Shown: positions 34,011 to 45,785, numbered from the stretch's first letter. The stretch: 64,000 bases of DNA from Henckelia pumila (GCF_033568475.1 NC_133123.1:5332001-5396000), one strand, 5' to 3'. Translations and numbers: made by a program. The notes: a model not told the origin generated them from the letters alone.

Positions 34011-34681
34011 TCATAGCAAGTCCTTCAGTGTAATTCTCTCAACTCTGACGGGCTGTTTCAGATCCTATAACATACATGTCGCAACAAACGTATTAATCGA
34101 TTGATTAAACATCTACCACTGATTCTCAAAATAGATACTAACAACAGAGCTAGGTATATTAGTACCTGAAAGTGGATGCTACTATCTTCTTCACACTGAT
34201 GCAGTGGCATTCCTCTCTGATCATACAGAATGAGCCCACTGAATCTCGGAAGTTCGCACTTTTCGCCCATTAGAATCGGCCTTTGCCACACGGCGGAGGT
34301 TGAATTATGGCTCTGCCACCCTACTTCCAATCCTTCAAGATTTCTTCCCACAAGCAACGGTGTAGGTGTCTCCCTTTGACTACCTCTTAAACATCCCTCC
34401 TCCTCCCATTTGCTCCGCCCGCTCCACCGTACCGATCCCATCAGAGCCTTCTTCACGGAGTCCCACCGCCTGTATACCGGCGGCTCAGCCGCCGAAACAT
34501 CCCCGCCTCCGCATGGTTCTTGACTCAAAATATCGACCCCTTTTTGCCTACATTTTGATCTTCTCTTCAGTGCTGTCACTACACATATAGTGATCACCAA
34601 AATGGAAATGCATGAAAATAATGCAACAGCCTTCTTTGTTGATAGCTTCCATTTATCCTCCAAATTCCACAGTGCTTCCAT
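34011..34681 (-). CDS. small one-pass membrane protein of unknown function
   Basis: Two exons, 34166-34681 and 34011-34064, with an intron 34065-34165 (GTACTA...TTATAG) that joins in phase; the product is 189 residues. After a short N terminus (MEALWNLEDKWKLSTKK) comes one hydrophobic segment of about 22 residues (AVALFSCISILVITICVVTA), then a basic stop-transfer KRRSK, a Gly/Pro-rich cytosolic stretch, and a conserved-looking core (WQRPILMGEKCELPRFSGLI then LYDQRGMPL). The second exon encodes DLKQPVRVERITLKDLL. I recall this core and an ending in TLRDLL from uncharacterised plant proteins, but no function is known to me. Without splicing the frame would continue into an implausible hydrophobic tail, which supports the intron. 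No paralogue lies nearby. Confidence 0.8.
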
Positions 34682-34689
34682 TTATTCTA

Positions 34690-35566
34690 CGATTGTTTTG
34701 ATTTGATTTGATTTTTTTTTTTTCCTTTTGTTGTTGGGATCATTAAAGAAAACAATTAAGTAGACGTTGTATTATTCATGAAGCACCGACGGTTTGGGCC
34801 GTTGGATTATGATATGTGGGCCATGATAGTGTATTATTGGGCTATTATTAGCCGTTGGAAATTAATGGCTTCACCGTTACAAGTTCATGAATTTCATTGA
34901 GTCACGGGCCATACAAGAACTCAATAAGCATCCGCGTAAGTCTACCAAGTAATCCACCATTCACATGGGTGGTGGACTCATGACTGACCAGCATATGCTC
35001 TTTAAAAATGTTGTAAAATCAAAATATAATATCGAATCGGGTTTTGAATACGTCTGATCGTATCGGAAGTTTGATTTTCTCGGATCTTTAAATTCTTCTA
35101 TAACCTTTGTTTGATCACGGAACTCGTTGGTATCCGGTATGATTATTGAAGCTGTGACTTGGACACAACAAAATGGGTCCCTTTTGCAATATTTGTGCCA
35201 ATGAGGAAAGGGCCGTGGGAGTTGGGCTCAGAAGGTATATTTGGGCCCAGGACTGCGACATTATCGGGCCTTTGCTGATAGCTAATTTATTTATAGCTCC
35301 AGCGCCAAAATCCAAATTTCATAGGATATCTGAGCTGGGCCGAGTTATGGATATGGTTATATACCAGTATTCCCAGGGACATAAATATTATATATTACTA
35401 TCACTTTTTTTTTTTTAATTTATAAAAATTTGTTAATAACTTAAAATAGAGTCAAAACTTCTTAAATAATAAATTTAGCTAACATAAATTTAATCACACA
35501 AAAACCCGGTTTGTTTCACCGATATTTACATATTATTATTTGAATTAATATATATAAAAATGATTA
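34690..35566. other. intergenic stretch without a recognisable gene
   Basis: Upstream of the membrane-protein gene. The region 34780-35340 is less AT-rich than its surroundings and has short open frames on both strands that overlap each other. None carries a recognisable motif or is preceded by a convincing promoter. I see nothing to annotate. Confidence 0.5.
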
Positions 35567-36009
35567 TCTTACTATATTATTAAAGAAGACCACCACTTAG
35601 TAATCGAATTAAAATTAATTTGGTGAAGTCAAAGACGAAATATCTAAAATACCCTTAAAAAAACAAAACAAAACAAAATTTTTATCTTTATTTTAAACTT
35701 CATCTGTTCATTATAATCTTCATTTTTGTGCTTTCATTTTATTTTCAAATTTAAATCTCTATCTCTATTTTAAACTTCATTTATCCATTATGATATCTAT
35801 TTTTGTGTTTTCATTTTATTTTCAAATTTAAATTGATTTGAAACAAAAATTAATACATATATATAATAAATAATATTCGTATTTTAATCACATGCAACTC
35901 GTTTTATTTTCAAATTTAAAATGATTTGAAACAAACATACAATATTTGTATATAATAAATAATATTCATATTTTAATCACACACTCATCGCGTGTGCAGG
36001 CGCGACTAG
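35567..36009 (+). mobile_element. small non-autonomous Helitron
   Basis: The 5' end TCTTACTATATTATTAAAGA is typical of plant Helitrons. The 3' end is CTAG (36006-36009), just after a hairpin with stem TCGCG/CGCGA and loop TGTGCAGG (35988-36005). It lies between A and T, the expected AT target, with no duplication. The interior has three partial repeats of TTCATTTTATTTTCAAATTT-like sequence and two of TATATAATAAATAATATTC. The hairpin sits closer to CTAG than usual, which lowers confidence. Confidence 0.55.
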
Positions 36010-36771
36010 TATATATCAATGATACACTGATACTCATTATTTTTAATAATTAAATGATATTCATTTTTGCTGATTAATCAAATTAAATTAATCATTTAAA
36101 CAAAATCAATAATAAAATTAAATTTCATGAAAACAGAGAAAAATATAGTCATATTTTATCAAATCGTAGTAATTTAATAAATTAACTCAAGTATTTGTCA
36201 AAAAATAAATTAATTAACTCAAGTCGGAACCTTAACTTATAGAATATTAAATTACAGAAATTTCACAGTAATTCGTGAAAATGAAAAGGTAAAATTTTCA
36301 TTTTTAAATGATTGAATTTTGAAATTTAATATGTACCTTTTATGCATTGTTTTAGAAAAATAAGATAATTTTATATTTGGGCGAAAAAATATAAATTTCT
36401 CTTTAGAAAATGAACTTGGATTAACAGAAAAGAGTACAAATTGCTTACACTTCTTTCTTTTTCTTTTTCTTTATTTTTTTTTTCTGAAAGAAAATGAAAG
36501 AATTATTAATTGGGTAAATTTTGGCATCAATAATTTGAATTTCAGAAGAAAACAAACCCAAGAACGAGCAATACGACACGGATGGATGCCAACATGGGCA
36601 TATGACTATGAAAGAGATTCTTCCACATTCAGCGTTGTGGGTTTGATATTCATAGAGCATATATTTTTTGCTGAAATATTGTGTGGTATGTTTTGGGGTT
36701 GACCATGTTACTCTCTCCTATAACTCTTATTATTCATGCACATCCTCGATTTAACCAACGCATAGACAATG

Positions 36772-36834
36772 CACGTGGAATGTTACCTTCGTCAACCCTT
36801 TTATAACACGACACGGATGGATGATGACACGTGG
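36772..36834 (+). promoter_or_regulatory. two G-boxes upstream of BASS1
   Basis: CACGTGG occurs at 36772-36778 and again at 36828-36834, about 110-170 bp before the start codon. G-boxes bind bZIP and bHLH factors in light- and ABA-responsive plant promoters; that they act on BASS1 is inference. A CGACACGGATGGATG motif also occurs twice nearby (near 36573 and 36809). Confidence 0.45.
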
Positions 36835-36943
36835 GTCCAGCTGTCACGCTCACCAAACGATGAATTGATATGTCGATGATGCAGGAAACAGCAACCTGCC
36901 CGGTGATCTGGCTGCTTTACAAGTACTGGGAAGACTAAAATGA

Positions 36944-39691
36944 ATGATTTGCTGCGTTATGGAGATGGCATTACAGTCTTGCGCTACCAAAGCTACTCGT
37001 TTTCAGGAATCCCAAACTCGAGTATACGCAGCCTCAACGCCCCTGCCCAGATTACTTCTCGCTTCAGCCTCACACCCGAGTCCAAAGCTTAAAATCTCCC
37101 GTCCCCTGCATTTACCGACGACCCATTTAATCTGCAGGCCCAGATTGAAATCGCCACGGTGTGGCAATTCGTCGAACGAGTTGGGTGCTACCGATAGCAA
37201 GAGCTGGGTTGAAGTGGTCGGGGAGACGATTTCTACTGCGTTTCCCGTGTGGGTGGCTTTGGGCTGCTTGCTGGGCCTGTTGAGGCCCCATTCTTTCAAT
37301 TGGGTCCAGCCTAAATGGACTGTGATGGGAATCACCGTCACCATGCTTGGCATGGGAATGACACTTACTTTTGATGATCTTCGTGGCGCTCTCGCTATGC
37401 CTAAGGAGTTGTTTTCTGGTTTTGCGCTACAATATACGGTATATGAATCCTGCTTCTTGAATCTTTTGAGTTTCTTGTGCTGTTAAAAAGTTTGCGCTGG
37501 ATATCACTTAAAGCGTGTCAATTTCTATGGCTGTGCATTTTACTTTGAAATATAAATAAGCTAGAAGTATTTCAAATGTTATGGTGTCATGTGTGTTGGC
37601 CAATTGCTATTTAGGCACCTGCACCTCAGATGTGCATTTGTAGGTGAACACAAAAGTCTGAGACTGCAAATGTGTTTTGTTTTTCTAAAAGTGTAAGCTT
37701 TAAACCTCTGATGCTTATTGACATTGGATTCCGCCTCGTTGAGACTCGCGTGGTCTTAATTTTTGTTTGTTCAATTGTCTGAGTTCCTTGTTAGAGGAAG
37801 TTTAATTTGAACGAATACATAATTCGGCCAGCTTTTACTTGCAAGTAAAAAAGAAAGTTGAAATTGATGCAATTTTAGTTTGAGAAAGCTGATACATGCT
37901 TAAAGGCTGAAACATGGGCTCCTCTGGTAACAGGAGTTTCCAACTTATTTGCATAGTTATAAAAGAAGGTATGTCTGAATGGACCGTCATCTTAATCCGC
38001 ATGCGACTACAATGAAATTTCTCAATTTTATAAACGTGAAGGTTGTTTGCGTTCTGGAAAGCTTATGGTAAAATATTAATTTGCTTTATTTTAAAGGTTA
38101 ATGTGAAAGAAAGTTTAGTCTAGATGTGTTCTAAATCACATTGTGCCAATCCTATGAGATATTATATTGTTTATTTTTTGATAAATTATTATTTTTCTGA
38201 TTCAACTATTTATCGTAGTTTTTGCAAATTCTTAAGATTTTGCTTGAGAGGAAAATGTGATGAAAACCAACTTTCTTGGATTTGCTTTTGCTTTCTCGTC
38301 GATCAGCAAATTCTGCAATCCATACAGAATGTGAAAAGGTTCTCGAGAAGTCATTGATTGAGACCATGTTGGTGTTTCTAATCCATTAGTTATCTTTCTA
38401 TAATCTTTTTACACTCGTGGAGGTTACATTTGTTGTTACAGGTGATGCCATTATCTGGTTTTCTCGTGAGCAAGCTCTTAAATTTGCCATCTTATTACGC
38501 GGCTGGCTTAATATTAGTTGGCTGCTGCCCTGGAGGTATATGAGATGCAATACTTTCTCTGTCTCTGGTTTCATCTTGTAATTTCTCGCTGGTTAATATG
38601 TCCATGTTTTCTTTGCATTGCTTCTCAGGGACTGCAAGTAATATTGTTACTTACATTGCACGGTATGTAAATCTCTGGCTCAGTGGTCTTTAATTTGTTT
38701 TGTATGGTGATAAAATGTCCTGACAAGCATTATGCTACAGAGGAAATGTGGCTCTCTCTGTACTGATGACGGCTGCAAGCACCATCTGTGCTGTGGTTAG
38801 TAGCACATTTCCTGTGTTCAATTTTTAGAGTTACTCCGTTTTTTCCTCTTTCAAACTGCTTGTCCAAAAGATTTGTGTGCATTAATCGTCACAAACATGG
38901 CCTATTTTCTCAATCTTTTAGTGTTTCTCTTGCAGGTCATGACCCCTTTTCTGACAGCAAAACTTGCAGGGCAATTTGTTGCTGTAGATGCAGCTGGGCT
39001 GTTCATGTCGACCTTGCAGGTCGTTTTTTAGTCTCCAATCCTTTCCACCGACTTCTATTCCTGATTATCAATTCAGTTCAATTAACTCATAAATTTCGAC
39101 ACTGCATCATTCAGGTTGTGCTTCTTCCTGTTTTAGCTGGTGCATTTCTAAATCAGTATTTCCAGAAACTGGTTCGATTTGTATCTCCATTGATGCCGCC
39201 TATTGCTGTAGCAACTGTTGCGATTCTTTGTGGAAATGCAATCGCTCAGAGTTCTTCCGCAATCCTCATGTCTGGCCGGCAGGTGGTCCTAGCCGTTGTT
39301 CTTCTCCACGCATCTGGTTTTTTCTTTGGTTATGTACTTTCAAGAATTCTTGGGATCGACGTCTCATCTTCAAGAACAATTTCTATCGAGGTTGGCATGC
39401 AGGTATCTATTTGCTCTTTCACAAGCATGAGTTCTTTGCAGACTTCATGACATAGATTTGCCAGGCCTTGGACCAATTTGCATTTTATGTATGACATTCT
39501 TTTTTTATGTGTTCGTATCTTTTCAGAATTCAGTACTCGGTGTTGTCCTTGCGACTCAACACTTCGGCGATCCATTAACCGCGGTGCCGTGTGCAGTTTC
39601 TAGTGTGTGTCACTCCATCTTTGGAAGTGCACTGGCCGGAATCTGGAGACAGAGCGTCCCGGTTCAAAACAGTGCAAAGAAAGAAAACTAG
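36944..39691 (+). CDS. BASS1: plastid sodium/bile-acid-type cotransporter BASS1
   Basis: A chloroplast-envelope carrier of the bile acid:sodium symporter family; the BASS1 substrate is not firmly established. Seven exons join in frame: 36944-37438, 38442-38535, 38629-38662, 38741-38795, 38936-39019, 39115-39402 and 39527-39691, giving 404 residues. The first 75 or so residues are rich in Ser, Arg and Pro with few acids, as in a transit peptide. Family signatures follow: [87 protein letters not shown] and [14 protein letters not shown], in about nine hydrophobic segments. These match BASS1 better than the pyruvate carrier BASS2 (for example FLNQYF and [11 protein letters not shown]). The start could also be the Met at 36959 or 36965; another ATG overlaps at 36940 in a different frame. 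Confidence 0.93.
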
Positions 39692-41574
39692 GTTGATCGA
39701 ACATTGTCACTCCAAATCCAATGCTCATCTTTGGATTGTCTCTCAAATCTAGGCAAGTACTTATGTTTTCGTGATTGGTCGTACAAATAACAGATCTCCT
39801 TCTGAGTGTTTCGATCAACTGTTCATAGATTTACAGCCTTTTCTATCGTTTTCATTAAATTTTCTGCCATTGAATTCTTAATTAAGAGTCTAATTTAAAT
39901 TTATTTCTCTAAACTCTCATTCATCAAATCCAAATCACTAGTCAAACACAACCAAATGATGCCTTTTAAATATATTATTGCTCACATGCCGCATAATGTG
40001 CTAAAAAAAATTCGCTTTGAAATGATTAATTTTTTTTAAGAATTATCTACCTTTATACATATATCTATATAATATCAAATATATAATAATTATTAAAATC
40101 TAATTAATTAGAACGTTTTGAATTTTTTTAATAGTTCATTACTATAAATTTATAATACTACATTCATATGTTTACTTCATCTTATAATAAAGTTTAGTTA
40201 TATTTATCTATTAGTTTGTATGTAGCAAAGTCATGTATGTGATCTTAAATGTTTGAGCTAATTTAAAAAAATAAAAAGAAATCACTATTAAATTTAATTA
40301 AGGCATATTGCATTTTATTTCATTTAATTGTTTTAAAAAACGTTTTATTTCATTCTATATGCTTGTAAAAGTGTGGATGGTGGAAAATTTTTTCAATTGT
40401 GAACGAAGATGAGAAAAATAAAATTTAGTTATATAAATTTTTTTTAATTCTAATTAATTTTCAAACTTCCATATTATTTGTATGGAAAAGTAATGAATTT
40501 TTTTTAGTATTATCCCTACATATAAATTGTTGTGTATTCTATCCAAGTGTACGTATGCAGGCTATACCATTATCCATTTTTGTGTATTTATTGGATATTA
40601 GAGATCTACTTCAAACTGAAATAATATCTTTATAATTACGTAATTAATAATTAGCACTATCTAACATATTGCAAAAAACTTTGTCAACATTTCGTTTGCG
40701 TACAAATACATTATAAAACCAACATATTGCATATATTTCATTTTTGGGGAGTGTTTTGGAGAGTTTTTACTTATTTAAAAGTAATTCTAGTAGAGACTAT
40801 TTTGAAGTTTGTGAGAAGTTAAAGTAGGGAGTGTTTGAAAATAGAAGTTGAAAACTAATACAAGCTAAAGTTTACAGTGTGTTTGGATGTCTAAAAAATG
40901 AAATTGGATTTGGATTTGGATTTGGATTTTAAAATCCATGGAATTGAAATTTCGTTTTGTGTTTGGTAAAAAGTTAAAATATATTTTAGAATTTGATAGT
41001 ATAAATTTTGGATAAATGATATTTTATAAAAAATTATAAAAAAACTTAAAATTTATAAGTAAAGTATATGAATTTATTATTAAAAATAATTTTATTTCTT
41101 TATAAACTCAAATCCCGTGAAATCTGACCGATTTTGTCAAGATTTCACTTAACTAATTGAAATCCTATAAAATCCCACCAAATACCAATCCCGTTTTGAA
41201 ATCTCAAGTTGCCAAACACTAAAACGATATTTCCAATTCCAAATCTCACCAAATTCCGTCAAATTCCCGTGATCCAAACACAGTGTTAGTGTTTGGAGAA
41301 TAATTACTTTCAATCTTAATTTTTTAACTAAATGACAACAATACCCTTATTTGAATAATTAATTTTTGATACTCACATTATAAAAAATGAATTTATATAT
41401 TATTTTACATTATGAATTTTGTATCAAAAATATTTTATTTTTTATAAGATGAATACTTGAAAAAATATATAAGATTAATAAAAATAAAAATATTATAAGA
41501 TTAATAAAAATAAAAATATTAAAAATGAAAATATTTGTATAAATAGACAAGATATTTACAAAAATGTATGCAAT

Positions 41575-41616
<42 letters not shown>

Positions 41617-42165
41617 GCTTGTAATAATAATGTAATATTTAAAAAAATATTTTTTTAAAAAATGCCTGTAATAATAATGTGAAATTTAAAAAAAAAATTA
41701 AAAAAAATACTTGTAATAAAAATGTAAAATTAAAAAAAAATATATTTTTAATAAATAATAAAAACAATGTAATATGATAAGTTTATTATGTATAAACTTG
41801 TAATTTTATACCTTAAACAAAAAATAGAAGCTAAAAAAACATCAAATTTTAGCTTCTTGTTTTTGAGTAAAAGTTGTAGAAGCTAAAACAAAATTTAACA
41901 TTCACAAACACTCAAAAGCACTTCTATGCCGCTAGAAGCTAAGAAACACTTTGTGAAAACTTTACCAAACACGCCTTTAATATATTCCACACTATAAAAC
42001 GAATTTGAAAGGAAACAAATTCTTTCAGAATTCACAACACACGTTGGCAAACATACATATATTACGTAACCTGCAACTGTGATTTTCACTTATTTAAGGA
42101 TACACTTAATAAAAAGATCAGATATATATGTTTAGTATACTATGTGTACGTAGCATGATGAGCCA
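39692..42165. other. AT-rich intergenic stretch with MITE sequence
   Basis: No gene was seen. Besides the element at 40875-41285, the flanks (about 40750-40874 and 41286-41985) carry GTGTTTGG-type and AAGCTTCTA-like motifs. The reverse complement at 41985 reads GGCGTGTTTGGTAAAGTTTT, so an older MITE may span the region. An (AT)n run lies at 41578-41609, and near-identical ATTAATAAAAATAAAAATAT segments lie near 41474-41520. Confidence 0.55.
40875..41285. mobile_element. Tourist/PIF-Harbinger-type MITE
   Basis: The left end CAGTGTGTTTGGATGTC and the reverse complement of the right end CACTGTGTTTGGATCACG are matching termini. The flanks are TTA on both sides (40872-40874 and 41286-41288), the Harbinger 3-bp duplication. 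The 411-bp interior has GGATTTGGATTTGGATTT repeats and no coding capacity. It sits inside an older repeat of the same general look. A fragment of similar sequence lies near 60430-60500. Confidence 0.7.
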
Positions 42166-42988
42166 TTAGTTCAGATTAGCATTGAACTGAAAACCAGATG
42201 GGATAATGTTTCCAACGTTCAACAGCCCTAAAATCACATTGCCAAGGAACTGTAAGGTTGATTCCAAGGAGCCGATGGATGGCAAAGTCGCATCACACGA
42301 CGCCAAAGGCGTGTTAACTACGAGTTTGCAGCCGGAAAGAAGCGTGGAAAGGACAATGTTCAGCGGGTCTAACACTATAGAGAATATACCGGAGCGATTT
42401 GTCGTAGCTGTGGAAACCACATTTCCACCACATTGCAATTGCACCAAAGCATCTGCATGTCAAGTCATGTTAGAAGCTTTCCATAATATTCAGTCTTTTA
42501 GGCAAAGAGGTTAAAATAAAAATTATCAAGAAGCAATTACTCATATATAATCATACGTACATAGTTTGCATAAAAACCTATTATATCGATGATAATATTA
42601 ATGAACATCAAGAAATTTCAGTGTTAATACGTTATTATTATTATTTTTTAGGCAATTTTAGTCTTCGATGTGGCATTCCACGTCAACAAATTAACATGAG
42701 AGATGGCGGCTATGATCAAACTACGAAAACATGATATCGAATCATATATATGAAAGTTTTGTCCGAAAATGTTGAAAACATGAATTAGAAAACTTTAAAC
42801 TTACTGGGGAAAACCGGAGTACTGGTTGTGCCATTAACTCCTATATTGCCATTAGCAGTGCAGTACAAAATTCCTTGGATCTTAAGCAAACCAAGGAGTC
42901 CAAAAAGTTGGCCTTGAACCATTGGCACAACACAACCAACAACCAAAATGCTAATCAAAACAAGGACTTTCAAGGCCATTTCCACCAC
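42166..42988 (-). CDS. phylloplanin-like secreted protein (Ole e 1-type fold)
   Basis: Two exons, 42805-42988 and 42166-42452, joined across a 352-bp intron (GTAAGT...ATGCAG); the product is 156 residues. A signal peptide is evident (MALKVLVLISILVVGCVVP, cleavage near VQG). The mature part shows the phylloplanin pattern: IQGILYCTANGNIG, VFPNALVQLQCGG at the exon junction, TTNRSGIFSI, GCKLVVNTPLASCDATLP and a C-terminal IPSGFQF. Phylloplanins were described as trichome-secreted leaf-surface proteins that inhibit oomycete spores in tobacco; relatives are also counted with pollen Ole e 1 proteins. Four cysteines lie at the usual places. The start could be the first Met (42988) or the second (42979), which gives a cleaner signal peptide. 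The intron holds a piece of repeat sequence near 42655-42695 (TTTTAGTC...CCACGTCA). Confidence 0.85.
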
Positions 42989-43057
42989 TTCTTCGAGGCC
43001 TTGAAAGATCTGATTTTCAGGTATCGGTTCTCACAAAATCTTGCTGCCCGGTGAACC

Positions 43058-43066
43058 ATTTTATAG
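43058..43066 (-). promoter_or_regulatory. TATA box of the phylloplanin-like gene
   Basis: On the minus strand CACTATAAAATGG lies about 70-80 bp before the start codon, a good plant TATA position with a short leader. No further elements were assigned. Confidence 0.55.
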
Positions 43067-43069
43067 TGG

Positions 43070-43765
43070 AAAACACGAGGCCACAACGCGAAGTTTCTCA
43101 AGCGTGCTCGTCTTGTCCTCGAATATAAGCAATCCATGGTCAATGAGATGCAACTTGGGAGTTACTATATACGTTTAGCAATGAGTTAGAAATGGAATTT
43201 TGCATCTAAAGAATAGTACATCAACCAACTAAAAAAGGGAAATTAGTGGGCTTTCCTCTATAAGCTAATTCTACTGAATTCCCTTACTTTGAGGGAAGAA
43301 TGTTTTAAGTACTTTTACCAAGCTGCATAAAGGGTTCAAGTTGTTGCAACTTGATCTAAATATTGTCTACTGCATGTGATTCTTTCATACAATCTTTCTT
43401 TCATTATTTAATGTTCAGTCACAAAAAAATCTTGCCATTGGAGTTTTTGTTATGATGTGGTCGGCAAATTACTCTCATTGACTTGTACAAAGGACCAATG
43501 AATTATGAAAACATGTTATCTATATAATTTATATATAATATTTCAATTATGAACGGACACAGTTACCCTTCACGTGTTTACTTCTTCCATTTATCAAGTG
43601 GCATATATGTGATACATTCACATTTTATCTATCAAATAATTATTAATTAATAAGTGTGGATTGTTGAGAAAATTTCCAATTGTGATCAAGAGGTACAATT
43701 ACCTTTCACATGTTTATTTCTTCCCATTATCAGGTGACACATGTGATGTTTTCACATTTTATCTA
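43070..43765. other. intergenic stretch upstream of the phylloplanin-like gene
   Basis: No gene was seen. ACATGTTAT/CACGTGTTTACTTCTTCC at about 43510-43600 and a related CACATGTTTATTTCTTCC at about 43707-43725 recur with the same neighbours (TATCAAGTGGCA/TATCAGGTGACA, ATTTTATCTA). This is a direct duplication of about 100 bp, offset by about 136 bp, and the second copy was the insertion site of the next MITE. Confidence 0.5.
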
Positions 43766-43947
43766 GGGTAATGCTACATGTACATGAAGTCTTACACGTT
43801 GGGTTACCTATGACATTTAAAATTACATGATTATCTTACATACATTTTTGAAAGATTTTTTTCAAAACAAGTGGAGGGATAATCATGTAATTTTAAGTGT
43901 CATGTGTAACCCAACGTGTAGGACTTCGTGTACATGCAGCATTACTC
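43766..43947. mobile_element. 182-bp MULE-type MITE with perfect 9-bp duplication
   Basis: The left end GGGTAATGCTACATGTACAT and the reverse complement of the right end GAGTAATGCTGCATGTACAC open arms that match for about 75 bp, almost to the middle. The flanks are TTTTATCTA on both sides (43757-43765 and 43948-43956), identical. A 9-bp duplication with long arms points to the Mutator superfamily. The identical flanks suggest a fairly recent insertion. Confidence 0.8.
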
Positions 43948-43977
43948 TTTTATCTATTAGTTAATGGATCATGCATG

Positions 43978-44157
43978 ACATCATGCTATATGTACAAATG
44001 AGATTAAACGTTGGGTTACAAAATACATTTGAAATTACAAAATTATCCTAGATGTAATTTTGAAAAATTTTTTTTTCAAATAAAATGTAGGGATAATTTT
44101 ATAATTTGAAATGCATATTGTAACCCTCGTTGTACAATGTACATATAGTATTTCCCT
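43978..44157. mobile_element. diverged relative of the neighbouring MITE
   Basis: The arms (CTATATGTACA...AACGTTGGGTTACAAAATAC at the left; reverse complement CTATATGTACATTG...GGGTTACAATATGC at the right) resemble the 43766-43947 element, with the same GGGTTAC and AAATTATCC landmarks but more differences. It lies 30 bp away in the same layout. No matching duplication was found. It is probably an older member of the same family. Confidence 0.55.
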
Positions 44158-44259
44158 TAATTAATAATTAATGCTAATTAACCACATTTTATGGTTTTGG
44201 TTTTGCACCATTGCCAATTATAAAGTGACACATGTGGTGTTAACGTGTATCGCATGTAC

Positions 44260-44294
<35 letters not shown>

Positions 44295-44686
44295 GAATAA
44301 TGCTAGACGTATATTTGAGTGTACACCTTGGTTTACGTCTTTACTTATTAATTATAATATTTTTTTTGATCAACTATATATTTATTTCTTATCATGGTTA
44401 GTTTTGTATTTAATGAGAGAAATTTTAAATAAGAATATAACTCTAAACTAAGATGTATACCTAAGATTTTTCTAATATAATATATAATATATACACACAC
44501 ATAACACGAAAATAGCATAAAATAATTAAATATTAACTTATTTATGGAGAAAGCTGGCTAAAAATAGTATATACATCGAATTGGTGAGAATATAACCGAT
44601 CGAGAGAAATATGATCTAACAAAAATATATAGAACATAACAAATAATTATCTATAGTATAGCATCGAACTAAAGAGGGAAAAAACC

Positions 44687-45270
44687 AATGTTGTAAATGG
44701 CGGGAGACGGTGGCGGGGCAGTCAGTGACCGGCTATCGCCTCTGCCGCCTAGACGGTTGAATTTTTTTAGCTATTTTATAGATAATTATATATAATAATG
44801 CAATGTAATCACAAATAGTCATAATTTTTATGTAATACATGTAACTAAATAATATTTATTCATAAAAAAGCTTCATACAATATAATATAATATAAACAAA
44901 GTGCAAATAAATATATAAATGCAAACTAATTACAACAAAATTAAGGTGGTGACTGATGGCAACAGTGGCGGAGGGCGGCTGGAGGCGGTTTGAGGCAGGC
45001 GGTGGCTGACGATGGATGACACTTGAAACCAAAAGTAAATGCAAAAGAGAATGTGGAGTTTTTTATTTTATCTAGGGTTTTTTAAATTGATTGTCCTTGC
45101 CTGATTTTTAAAAGTCTTTGACTTTGATAATAGACTGAGATTTTAAAATCATTCACCGCCTCGCCCGCCGTATGGCTTCGAACCGCCTTAGACAAAGGCG
45201 GGGCGGTCGAGGGCTGCCTACCGCCTAGGCGGTGTCTAGGCGGCCGCCTCGACCGCCATTTAGAACACTG
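44687..45270. mobile_element. hAT-type MITE with perfect 8-bp duplication
   Basis: The left end CAATGTTGTAAATGGCGG and the reverse complement of the right end CAGTGTTCTAAATGGCGG are near-identical termini. The flanks are GAAAAAAC on both sides (44679-44686 and 45271-45278), an exact 8-bp duplication. Next to each end are GC-rich blocks built of CGCC and GGCGG motifs (44700-44756 and 45160-45256), which make the element stand out in AT-rich surroundings. The 584-bp interior encodes no transposase. An (AT)n run lies at 44264-44292, outside it. Confidence 0.8.
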
Positions 45271-45785
45271 GAAAAAACACACAAGAAGTTAAAATTTTAG
45301 CAAAAATCAATATTAAGTATATAGTATTAGTTATATATTTTTATATGAAAATGACAATTTCATTGGTCATATAAATTTTTTTTATCATTTAGTTATCACA
45401 ATTTTAAATCACCTTTCACTTTATAAATGACAAAATATAAATGCTTTTCACTAGTAGTAGTTTTCACTGCACCTAAACTAAATTTAGGCGCCAAGTGTTG
45501 TTAATTTGACGCGGAATGAAAATTGAGCAACATTGACCTGAAACCCATTCAAAACACACGAATTAATTTATCCATTTCAAATGAAATTTCGTACCGCCGC
45601 CAAATTTTCGATTCCACCACCAATTCTTCGCTTTCCGCCACATTCAAAATCTCTGAAAAGTTTACGAAACACCCGAAGATTTATCACAGTTTCCGCAAGT
45701 TCCGAGCACCAAATCGACAAATTCTTCTCCCACAGCTTCACGTAAAGCTTCTTCTTCCATTCCCTAAGATTTTTTCTCCAAAGAA

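Noticed and set aside
41578-41609. AT microsatellites here and at 9213-9250, 29504-29528 and 44264-44292 as regulatory or origin signals
   Set aside because: Simple AT repeats are common in plant intergenic DNA and nothing else supports a function.
43978-44157. A 9-bp duplication for the second MITE of the pair
   Set aside because: The candidate flanks TCATGCATG and TTAATTAAT do not match, so no duplication is claimed.
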